From Candidatus Poribacteria bacterium (GTDB taxonomy: Bacteria; Poribacteria; WGA-4E; B28-G17), in assembly GCA_003645735.1 (NCBI GenBank), contig QNBQ01000143.1, positions 1 to 5,573 of the forward strand: a DNA stretch of 5,573 nt. Direction: 5' to 3'. Under the pieces are notes generated by a model that did no database searches, was not told where the DNA came from, and saw only the letters and a list, made by a program, of their open reading frames with translations. The first letter of the stretch is position 1, and every line of letters starts with the position of its first letter. Of the stretch, positions 1 to 5,573 are shown in pieces. The translations under genes and the position numbers were made by a program.

Positions 1-236
1 GAACATCCGCTCGTGTAGGCGCAATCGTCCGTGTTCCTGAGCGTCACCCCCACCAGGTCGAAATCCCTTTCTCCGAAGAACCTCCCTATAGCCTCCCCGT
101 GATTCTCCTCCCAGCACAGGTCGAGTATCTCGACTCGGTGCCCCGCTGCGCTCAGAGCCTCGGCCACATACTCCAGCCCTATCGGCGATATGGGCGGTTT
201 TATGCGGTTTGTGTTCACCAGGGCGACGCGCATCAT
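1..236 (-). CDS. B12-binding domain radical SAM protein, N-terminal fragment (3' end beyond window)
   Basis: The first 78 residues of a gene that runs off the window. The start MRVALVNTNRIKPPISPIGL, followed by EYVAEALSAAGHRVEILDL, is a typical Rossmann-like beta-alpha-beta opening of the cobalamin-binding domain found in front of radical SAM enzymes. The later DLVGVTLRNTDDC (residues 60-72) is characteristic of a subgroup of these proteins. The radical SAM CxxxCxxC motif would lie downstream and is not visible, so that half of the assignment comes from family resemblance. Such enzymes often methylate or rearrange unreactive carbons in natural products, cofactors, lipids or RNA; the substrate here is unknown. 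No DxHxxG motif is seen in the first loop. Two ATG codons are possible (236 or 233); 236 gives the ATGA overlap. Confidence 0.8.
   Translation of the reverse strand, partial: MMRVALVNTNRIKPPISPIGLEYVAEALSAAGHRVEILDLCWEENHGEAIGRFFGERDFDLVGVTLRNTDDCAYTSGC
233..236 (-). other. ATGA stop/start overlap between the DUF3782 gene and the radical SAM gene
   Basis: The ATG at 236-234 overlaps the TGA at 235-233. A second in-frame ATG follows directly at 233-231. Only a weak GGA lies 9 nt upstream, so translation of the radical SAM gene probably depends on ribosomes arriving from the DUF3782 gene. Confidence 0.75.
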
Positions 237-991
237 CTCAGCTGATCCGCATCGGCGTATATCTCCATCCCGAACCCCCTAGCCATCTCCTCGGCGCCCG
301 GCTCGAAGAAGGGGGAGATGATGATCCTCCGATCGACTTTCCTGCCCTCCCTCTCCTTGTAAAACCTGATCTTCCTGTCGAAGGCGGCCACGTCGCCCCT
401 GCTTATCGACGACTTTATCTCGATGGCCATCACCTTCCCGTCCCTTATCACCACGTCCAGCTCGACCTGATCCGGCCTGCCGAACACCCTCCCCTCGTCG
501 TCGAACCTCACGCATCGCTCGACGCGGAATCCCACTCCCTCCAGTACCCCCCTGATCGCGTTTCTGAACGCGGACTCGGAGCCGATTCCCCATCTGGCCC
601 CCAGCGCGCCTATCCTCAGCTCAAGCGACCGGTGCGTCCTGATCAGCTCCTCCACCGCCCGCTCCAGGTTCGATATCCGCTCCTCGCTTCTGCGAACGAC
701 CTCCTCCAACCTCAGAACCGCTTCCTCCAACCTCAAAACCGCCTCCTCCAGTTTCGACACTCTTCCCTCAAGTCCGGCTACGATCTGTTCCAGCTTCGTC
801 AGCCTCTCATCGCTTTTCCTGTGCGCCTCCATCAGCTCCTCGACCGCCCTTCTGAGCCGGTCGAATCCCTCCCTGGTCAGCTCCAGCGACCTCACCCTCT
901 CCTCGATCCTATCTATCAATCTGGCGAGCGGCCTTCTTATCTGTTCCGGAAGTTCCTCCAAGATCTCGTAATACTCCGGCACGCGCTTCAC
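233..991 (-). CDS. Coiled-coil protein with DUF3782 / PD-(D/E)XK nuclease-like domain
   Basis: A 252-residue predicted cytosolic protein with a GTG start, 4 nt after the mannosidase stop. After a short N-terminal region (YYEILEELPEQIRRPLARL), residues about 45-125 form a long Leu/Glu/Arg heptad coiled coil containing an exact AVLRLEE repeat. The C-terminal half begins with ALGARWGIGSESAFR (129-143) and carries a PD-(D/E)XK-type active site: D179 (VELDVVI), then E191 and K193 (IEIKSS), with E139 as a possible extra acidic residue. This arrangement matches the DUF3782 group found in archaea, cyanobacteria and various thermophiles; some members are annotated, misleadingly, as 'chordopoxvirus fusion protein'. 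The family's function is not known to me. A metal-dependent nuclease or DNA-binding role is inferred from the fold, and the coiled coil probably drives oligomerisation. The stop codon overlaps the start of the radical SAM gene. The alternative start is GTG at 982. The gene is real, but its function is unassigned. Confidence 0.87.
   Translation of the reverse strand: MKRVPEYYEILEELPEQIRRPLARLIDRIEERVRSLELTREGFDRLRRAVEELMEAHRKSDERLTKLEQIVAGLEGRVSKLEEAVLRLEEAVLRLEEVVRRSEERISNLERAVEELIRTHRSLELRIGALGARWGIGSESAFRNAIRGVLEGVGFRVERCVRFDDEGRVFGRPDQVELDVVIRDGKVMAIEIKSSISRGDVAAFDRKIRFYKEREGRKVDRRIIISPFFEPGAEEMARGFGMEIYADADQLR
700..741. repeat. 21-bp tandem repeat inside the coiled-coil coding region
   Basis: Two adjacent 21-bp units (700-720 and 721-741) differ at only two positions. 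A third, diverged copy follows (742-762) and matches best over its first 9 bases. The unit is seven codons, exactly one coiled-coil heptad, and encodes AVLRLEE twice (residues 84-97 of the DUF3782 protein), so gain or loss of a copy keeps the frame and the heptad phase. Confidence 0.85.
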
Positions 992-1002
992 CCCCTCATC
1001 CT
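992..1002 (-). promoter_or_regulatory. Probable ribosome binding region of the DUF3782 gene
   Basis: AGGATGAGGGG on the minus strand overlaps the mannosidase stop codon (998-996). AGGA (1002-999) is 7 nt from the GTG at 991, while GAGGGG (997-992) would suit the alternative GTG at 982, at 9 nt. The site therefore does not settle which GTG is used; the two differ by three residues. Confidence 0.5.
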
Positions 1003-3821
1003 ATCTTAACGGTGGCGATGCCGCGCGCGGGGACGCGAACCTTCAACACCTCCCCCTCCATCCTCGCCGTGTTCGCTTCAAGCGGCCTTTCGAGCAGATC
1101 GACTTCGACGGCTGGTGAGTTGGGCCTGACTATGCTCGGATCGATCCACACCTCCGCCTCGACCGATTTCCCCTCGACCTCATAGAGCCTAATTATCAGG
1201 CCGTCATCGTCCTCCGCCTTCTTGACGGCGGCCAGGATCACGTTGGACGGCTTGACCGAGAGGAATCCCTTCTCCTTAGGCAGATCGCCCGGGTGGACAT
1301 CGGTCGAGACGACCTCAAACGGGTGGTTGAACTCCCTGCCCAGCCTGACCGCGTCCGAAACAGCCCAATCCCCTCCGTGGGGGATGAGGGCGAACCTTAT
1401 CTCGTGATGGCCCAGCTCCGGCAACGGGTCGGGATCGTAGCTGCTGCGCAGAAGCGTCAGCTTGATCTCCCCCTCGGAGACGTTGTGGCCGTATTTGCAC
1501 TCGTTCACCAGGGTTACGCCCGCTTTCCCGCCCCCATCGATCGCCTCTCCGGTCAGATCGACCCACCTCAGCGCCGGCACCTCCTCCCCGTTCGTCGGCC
1601 TCTCGATGTATCCGAACGGTATCTCGAAAAGCGCCCTTCCGTTGCGGATCGCCACCGGGAAGACGACCTTCAACATCGGCACGCCGTAGTCGGGCGATCC
1701 CCTCTCAAGCCAGAAGATCCTCAGCGTGAACTCCACCATCGGCAGGCCGGCCTTGAGCGAGATGTCCATCTCGAAGGTTGAGCTTTTGAACCTGTTTTTC
1801 GATCGGATCGTCGCCAGGTAAGGCCCCCGGCGGACGACCTCCACCTCCGCTCCCGAATCGATGTCGATCTGCTCGACGATCTTCCCTATCTCCCAGGCCG
1901 TCATGCCGTGCGGCTCCTCAAGCAGCCACTGCAGCATGCCCAGCTTCCTCCCTTTGGGGACGAGCTCGCAGCCCGTCCTCTTGTCGATCAAAGAGCGGAT
2001 CGCGCCCGACTCGGGGTCGACCTCGACCCTCAGAAGTTCGTTCTCCAGAACGTTCCCCTCGGCCTTGGCCCTGGGCTCGGCCTCGATCGGCTCATCCGAT
2101 CTGTCCACGCCGTAAATCCTGTATCCCATGGGCGGCAGGTCGGAGACCGGGAAGGCGATCGTCGTAAAGTTGTGACCCCAATACCCGCCCCTCTCGATGA
2201 TCTGACCGGCCATCGCCTCGCCCGAGGGCGTCACCACCTTGACATGCCCGTCCGGCATCTCCTTGTCCCAGACTTTGACCAGGACGACGTCCGATCTGCT
2301 CCAGGGGAGCGGGTTGTAGATGAGGAACGGCTCCAAAGAGACGGCCCCTCCGCTTGCCGCCGACACCCTCCCGAAGGCGCTCTCGTTGCCCACGCCCGCG
2401 CCTATCCCTTCGCCGACCTTATCTCCCGGCTTCTCCCCTTTCGGGAGGCCGTCCATTCCGGTGGTGTCGACTTTAGCGGCCAGCGCCCTCAGCCCCCTGG
2501 TCTTTATCGTCCCTGTCCTGGCCATCACCTCCTGGAACAGCCCCTGCGCGTATTCATAGGTGGCGCGCACGCCCGAGCCGGGGAGGATGTCGTGGAACTG
2601 GTTGAACATCGTCCTCCTCCACGCCTCCTCCAGCTCCCCGGCCGGATAGGGCATCCCCAGCAGCCTGGAGGCGATGACCGCCACCGTCTCCGCCTCGAAA
2701 AGCCTGTTCTCGCTGTATCTGTTCGCCCTCTTTATGTTGCTCTGGGACGTGTAACAGCCCCTGAAGACGAAGTTCAGCTCGTCGTCCACGACGGGCAGGT
2801 CATCCGGCAGCTTCGGCTCTATGGCCGAGAAGAACTCGTCGGTCGTGCTGAGCACGATCCTGGGGAAGATCGGCCAGGAGTTCATCTCGTATGCCATCCT
2901 CAGATCCCTCCTCGTCGGCCCGCCGCCGTGATCCCCCACGCCGTAGACGAACAGGTATTCCTTCAATCCGGTCGCCTTTTCGAAATCGAAGATCAGCCTC
3001 GTCACGTCCTCCGGCTTCATCGGCCCGAGATACCAGAGCACGGCGTCGTCGAAGGCCAGAACCTTCGATCCGTCCGGCCCTTTCCACCAGAACAGCCTGT
3101 GTCCTTTGCCGCCGCGGCAGAAGTAATACCGTTTGACGCCCGCCCTGGCCAGTATCGTGGGGATCGTGTGCGGATGGCCGAAGAGGTCGGGCTGCCAGTC
3201 GATCTTGACGTGATCGATCGGCACGTCGAAGAGCTTTGAGATGAACCTCTTCGTGTAGAGGAGATGTCTGCAGAGCGTCTCGCCCGCCGACAGGTTCTCA
3301 TCCCCCTCGACCCACGTCGATGCCGTTATCTCCCATCTCCCCTCCTTCACCCGCTTTTTGACCCTCTCGAAAAGCTCCGGCAGGTATTCCTTCATGGCCA
3401 GGTAGACGGACGCCTGGCTCTGGGAGAACTTGAACTCGGGGAACTCGTCCATCAGCCTGTCCACCGTGCTGAACGTGTCGTTTATGACCGCCACCGTCTC
3501 CGGCCAGTTCCACATCCAGTTCATGTCGATGTGCGCGTGCCCGACGCAGTAGATCGTATACTCCTTGGCCGCCTTTCCCAGCGGCTCCAGGATCTTCTCG
3601 GCCTCCTCCACCGCCTCCCTGACCTTAGAAGGGTCTTCTTTCAGCTTATCCTCGACGTGCCGGATCGCCCTCTCAAGCAGCGGCTCCCATTCGCCCTTTT
3701 TATCTGGCTTGGCGTCGATCATCCTCCGGGCAAACCGAACCTCGTGGGCGAACCTCTCGGCGTATTCCGGATCTGCCCCGGCCATCGATTTTATCCCCTC
3801 AAGCCTCTTTTCCAGATCCAT
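996..3821 (-). CDS. Family GH38 alpha-mannosidase, cytosolic
   Basis: A 941-residue retaining alpha-mannosidase that removes alpha-linked mannose from glycans or oligosaccharides using a metal ion, usually zinc. There is no signal peptide or membrane segment, so it should act in the cytoplasm on imported or recycled sugars. A charged helical N-terminal extension covers about residues 1-85. The catalytic domain runs from about 88 to 350 and opens with VGHAHIDMNW; H97 and D99 correspond to metal ligands. D212 in DWQPDLFGHP is the expected nucleophile and metal ligand. GVGDHGGGPTRRDL is at 294-307 and RGCYTSQ at 354-360. The helical middle domain contains NQFHDILPGSG (407-417), with H410 as the fourth metal ligand. 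The C-terminal beta-rich Glyco_hydro_38C region spans about 495-941 and includes LLRSSYDPDPLPELGHHE. Assigning ligands by comparison with Golgi mannosidase II is from family knowledge. A Gly-rich stretch at about 451-495 separates the middle and C-terminal parts. All key residues are present, so it is probably active; linkage specificity is unknown. Confidence 0.96.
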   Translation of the reverse strand: MDLEKRLEGIKSMAGADPEYAERFAHEVRFARRMIDAKPDKKGEWEPLLERAIRHVEDKLKEDPSKVREAVEEAEKILEPLGKAAKEYTIYCVGHAHIDMNWMWNWPETVAVINDTFSTVDRLMDEFPEFKFSQSQASVYLAMKEYLPELFERVKKRVKEGRWEITASTWVEGDENLSAGETLCRHLLYTKRFISKLFDVPIDHVKIDWQPDLFGHPHTIPTILARAGVKRYYFCRGGKGHRLFWWKGPDGSKVLAFDDAVLWYLGPMKPEDVTRLIFDFEKATGLKEYLFVYGVGDHGGGPTRRDLRMAYEMNSWPIFPRIVLSTTDEFFSAIEPKLPDDLPVVDDELNFVFRGCYTSQSNIKRANRYSENRLFEAETVAVIASRLLGMPYPAGELEEAWRRTMFNQFHDILPGSGVRATYEYAQGLFQEVMARTGTIKTRGLRALAAKVDTTGMDGLPKGEKPGDKVGEGIGAGVGNESAFGRVSAASGGAVSLEPFLIYNPLPWSRSDVVLVKVWDKEMPDGHVKVVTPSGEAMAGQIIERGGYWGHNFTTIAFPVSDLPPMGYRIYGVDRSDEPIEAEPRAKAEGNVLENELLRVEVDPESGAIRSLIDKRTGCELVPKGRKLGMLQWLLEEPHGMTAWEIGKIVEQIDIDSGAEVEVVRRGPYLATIRSKNRFKSSTFEMDISLKAGLPMVEFTLRIFWLERGSPDYGVPMLKVVFPVAIRNGRALFEIPFGYIERPTNGEEVPALRWVDLTGEAIDGGGKAGVTLVNECKYGHNVSEGEIKLTLLRSSYDPDPLPELGHHEIRFALIPHGGDWAVSDAVRLGREFNHPFEVVSTDVHPGDLPKEKGFLSVKPSNVILAAVKKAEDDDGLIIRLYEVEGKSVEAEVWIDPSIVRPNSPAVEVDLLERPLEANTARMEGEVLKVRVPARGIATVKIG

Positions 3822-3826
3822 TTCGC

Positions 3827-3834
3827 CCTCCTTT
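3827..3834 (-). promoter_or_regulatory. Strong ribosome binding site of the alpha-mannosidase gene
   Basis: AAAGGAGG on the minus strand is a near-perfect match to the 16S rRNA 3' end. GGAGG ends 5 nt before the ATG at 3821. A second purine-rich GAGGAG lies just upstream (3840-3835). It is the strongest site in the window and sits in the only gap of notable size (28 nt), so this gene is probably translated independently of its upstream neighbour. Confidence 0.85.
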
Positions 3835-3849
3835 CTCCTCCGAAGTTCT

Positions 3850-4860
3850 TCAAATCGTTATGACGACCTTGCCCCCCTTGCGGGAGGAGACGATTTCGAA
3901 CCCCTCCTCGATCCTTTCGAGGGGTAGGATGTGGCTTATTATGGGCTTGACTTTGATCGTCCTCGTCTCAAGCAGCCTTACGGCGGCGGTGAAGTGGTGC
4001 GGGGTGAAGTCGTGGCTCCCCGTGACGTTTATCTGTTTGTAGTGGACGAGGTTGGGGTCGAACTCGAAGGTCGAGGGCGGGTATGTCCCGGCGAAGTAGT
4101 TGACCGTCCCGCCTATGCAGGCCATCTGGAGGGCCTGTCTGTTCGGCTCCGGAGCGCCCACCGCCACTATGACCGCGTTGGCCCCCAGCCCATCGGTCAG
4201 CTCTTTGACCCTCTCGACCGGATCCTCCTTTGAGGCGTCTATCAGCTCATCCGCCCCCAGCTCGCCCGCCAGCCTCAGCCTCTCCGGTATCAGCTCGCTC
4301 ACTATCACCCTGGCCCCCCGATGTTTGGCCAGCTGGACGTGGAGCAGCCCTATGGGGCCGGCGCCTATGATCACGACCGTGTCCCCGATTTGGATGTTCG
4401 ACCGCTCGATCCCGTTTATGCAGCAGGCCAAAGGCTCGGCGAAGACCGCCTCCTCGAAGGACAGGCTCTCCGGCATCCTCCTGAGGTTCCGCGCTATCGC
4501 CACCCCGTATTCGCAGAACCCTCCCCTCACCCTCTCCCTCCTCATGTTCAGGCAGTAGTTGAAGATCCCCCGCCTGCAGAAGTAACACTCGCCGCACACG
4601 ACGCGCCAGTCGGCTATCACCTTATCCCCGACCTCGAACCCCTCGAACTCCTCCCCCACCTCCACTATCTCCCCGACCCATTCGTGGCCGATGACGGACG
4701 GGTATTTGGCCAGCTTGCGCAGGCCGGTGTATGCCCTCACATCGGTGGGGCAGATGCCGCATGCTTTTATCCTTATCAGGGCCTGATCGGGTTGGGGTTT
4801 GGGGGGATCGACCTCCTCGACCCTCACATCCCCGGGGCCGTAGATCAGCGCCGCTTTCAT
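3850..4860 (-). CDS. Zinc-dependent MDR-family alcohol/polyol dehydrogenase, substrate unknown
   Basis: A 336-residue cytosolic NAD(P)-dependent oxidoreductase of the medium-chain dehydrogenase family (sorbitol / threonine / galactitol-phosphate dehydrogenase-like), of normal family length. The N-terminal GroES-like domain carries the catalytic zinc ligands C37, H59, E60 (GHEW) and probably E142 (AEPLACC), plus four structural zinc cysteines C89, C92, C95 and C103. The Rossmann domain starts near residue 160 with GAGPIG (166-171). An acidic residue, E189, follows the second strand, where NAD-preferring members usually have Asp or Glu, so NAD is more likely than NADP (inference). The catalytic loop reads CGICPTD, with Pro at a position that is usually Gly. 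The HYKQINVTGSHDFTPHHF segment near the C-terminus is typical of the sugar/polyol branch. The substrate cannot be read from the sequence. The neighbouring alpha-mannosidase makes a sugar or polyol plausible. The start at ATG 4860 was chosen for its Shine-Dalgarno site and for the family N-terminus. Confidence 0.92.
   Translation of the reverse strand: MKAALIYGPGDVRVEEVDPPKPQPDQALIRIKACGICPTDVRAYTGLRKLAKYPSVIGHEWVGEIVEVGEEFEGFEVGDKVIADWRVVCGECYFCRRGIFNYCLNMRRERVRGGFCEYGVAIARNLRRMPESLSFEEAVFAEPLACCINGIERSNIQIGDTVVIIGAGPIGLLHVQLAKHRGARVIVSELIPERLRLAGELGADELIDASKEDPVERVKELTDGLGANAVIVAVGAPEPNRQALQMACIGGTVNYFAGTYPPSTFEFDPNLVHYKQINVTGSHDFTPHHFTAAVRLLETRTIKVKPIISHILPLERIEEGFEIVSSRKGGKVVITI
4857..4860 (-). 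other. ATGA stop/start overlap between nnr and the dehydrogenase gene
   Basis: The dehydrogenase ATG (4860-4858) and the nnr TGA (4859-4857) share an ATGA. This arrangement usually means translational coupling by terminating and restarting ribosomes, and it supports co-transcription of the two genes. Confidence 0.8.
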
Positions 4861-5573
4861 CCGAGCAACCTCCCGCACATCTCTATCAAATCGCCCGATA
4901 TCAACCCCCTTTGGGAGGTTTTCCCCTCTTCTATGAGCCTGTCGGCGGCCAGGCCGTGGAAGTAGACGGCCGCGACCGCCGCATCGGTCGGCTTCATCCC
5001 CTGTGCCATAAGCCCGGCTATAAGCCCGGTGAGCACATCTCCCGATCCCGCCGTGGCCAAACCGGGGTTGCCGGTGGAGTTGATGAAAGCTTTCCCGTCA
5101 GGCGAGGCGACGATCGTCGGCGCGCCCTTCAGGACGAGCGTCACGCCGTGCTCAGATGCGAACCCCCTGGCGGTTTCGATCCTGTCCGATTCTATCTCGG
5201 CCACGCTCATCCCCGTCAGCCTGCTCATCTCGCCCGGGTGGGGGGTAAGGACGAAGTTCGGGCCTAAGCTTTTCAAGCTCTCCCTTTCAGCCGCCAGCGC
5301 GTTCAGGCCGTCGGCGTCCACGACGGTCGGCTTCTCGATCTCCCCGCACAGCCTCCTCACGAACTCCATCGTCTCCGGCTCCCTGGAGAGGCCCGGCCCT
5401 ATGGCCAGGACGGTCGCCTTTTCCAGGAACTCCTTGATCCTGTCGATCGCCTTGATCGAGATCGTCCTGGCGGGCGTTTCGGGGAGGGGGAGGGTCATGA
5501 CCTCCGTCAGCTTGACCTCCATCAGGTCGTTGAGGCTTTCGGGGAGCGCGAGCGTCACCATCCCCGCCCCCGC
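4857..5573 (-). CDS. nnr: ADP/ATP-dependent NAD(P)H-hydrate dehydratase domain of Nnr (5'-truncated by window edge)
   Basis: This is the C-terminal, ribokinase-fold dehydratase part of Nnr, a cytosolic repair enzyme that uses ADP (or ATP) to turn damaged, hydrated NADH/NADPH back into the normal cofactor. The reading frame is open to the window edge, giving 238 visible residues. The four codons before the first internal Met (AGAG) fit the family's usual 'AGAGLVTLA' stretch, so that Met is not the true start. Visible motifs are GPGL (about residues 59-62), VVDADGLN (84-91), LTPHPGEMSRL (109-119), KGAPT (149-153) and GNPGLATAGSGDVLTG (168-183). The Asp in GSGD (about 179) is the expected catalytic base of this fold. 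In most bacteria this domain is fused behind a YjeF_N epimerase domain in a protein of about 500 residues. That half would lie upstream, outside the window, so fusion versus stand-alone (NnrD) cannot be decided here. The stop codon overlaps the start of the dehydrogenase gene. Confidence 0.93.
   Translation of the reverse strand, partial: AGAGMVTLALPESLNDLMEVKLTEVMTLPLPETPARTISIKAIDRIKEFLEKATVLAIGPGLSREPETMEFVRRLCGEIEKPTVVDADGLNALAAERESLKSLGPNFVLTPHPGEMSRLTGMSVAEIESDRIETARGFASEHGVTLVLKGAPTIVASPDGKAFINSTGNPGLATAGSGDVLTGLIAGLMAQGMKPTDAAVAAVYFHGLAADRLIEEGKTSQRGLISGDLIEMCGRLLG
4869..4874 (-). promoter_or_regulatory. Ribosome binding site of the MDR dehydrogenase gene
   Basis: GGGAGG on the minus strand lies 8 nt before the ATG at 4860. 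It sits inside the last codons of nnr. It decides the start: the alternative in-frame GTG at 4878 lies upstream of this site and would add six residues (VREVAR) before the family's usual MKAAL N-terminus. Confidence 0.75.

Noticed and set aside
209..1009. 266-codon open frame on the plus strand opposite the DUF3782 gene
   Set aside because: The Pro/Leu/Arg-rich repetitive translation mirrors the coiled-coil codons on the other strand. The minus-strand frame has heptads, an ExK motif and correct operon spacing.
1908..3239. 443-codon open frame on the plus strand opposite the mannosidase
   Set aside because: It is antisense to a gene with complete GH38 motifs. Its translation is rich in Arg, Pro, His and Leu with no recognisable motif, as expected of a shadow frame in GC-rich DNA.
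3264..3863. 199-codon plus-strand frame opposite the start of the mannosidase
   Set aside because: It is antisense to the catalytic N-terminus of the GH38 gene, with Leu/Arg/Pro/His-rich composition typical of shadow frames.
4861..4878. Upstream GTG start at 4878 for the dehydrogenase
   Set aside because: It precedes the GGGAGG site instead of following it and adds six residues not expected before the usual MKAAL start.
4321..4965. 214-codon plus-strand frame spanning the nnr/dehydrogenase junction
   Set aside because: It runs antisense across two well-supported genes and shows no family motif or clear ribosome binding site.
5008..5030. Short direct repeat of ATAAGCCCGG, 12 bp apart
   Set aside because: It encodes the GLIAGLMA helix of the Nnr domain. 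The repeat follows from similar adjacent codons, and there is no sign of a mobile element or array.
5559..5561. ATG at 5561 as the true start of the Nnr protein
   Set aside because: The frame stays open to the window edge, and the residues before it (AGAG) match the conserved family sequence, so the gene begins outside the window.

Overview
This window looks like a bacterial chromosome segment in which all five recognisable genes lie on the minus strand, packed head to tail as one probable operon. Read in the direction of transcription (5573 down to 1), they are: the C-terminal part of an NAD(P)H-hydrate repair enzyme (Nnr, cut by the window edge); a zinc-dependent medium-chain (MDR) alcohol/polyol dehydrogenase; a cytosolic family 38 alpha-mannosidase; a coiled-coil protein with a PD-(D/E)XK nuclease-like domain of the DUF3782 type; and the first 78 residues of a B12-binding radical SAM protein (cut by the other edge).

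The junctions are very tight: a 4-nt ATGA overlap, a 28-nt gap, a 4-nt gap, and a second ATGA overlap. No gap is long enough for an internal promoter or terminator that I can recognise, and no stretch over 300 bases lacks a gene. I saw no tRNA, rRNA, CRISPR array, IS element or attachment site. The promoter and terminator of the unit must lie outside the window.

Organism: Shine-Dalgarno sequences are clear in front of two genes. The DNA is GC-rich and the coding strand is purine-rich. Codon use mixes GC-rich third positions with frequent AGG (Arg) and ATA (Ile), and the proteins are rich in Glu, Arg and Lys. That mix is common in thermophilic or deep-branching uncultured bacteria. A Poribacteria-like or similar candidate phylum is a guess from general resemblance, not something the sequence proves.

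How the genes fit together: the mannosidase and the dehydrogenase suggest breakdown of mannose-containing glycans inside the cell, with oxidation of a released sugar or polyol (inference). Nnr repairs hydrated NADH/NADPH and is a general housekeeping function. The DUF3782 protein and the radical SAM protein have no obvious link to sugar metabolism and may simply share the transcript. The window is mostly ordinary. The least explained parts are the DUF3782 protein with its 21-bp tandem repeat, the glycine-rich insert in the mannosidase, and the radical SAM fragment, whose B12 domain lacks the usual cobalamin-ligating His motif.
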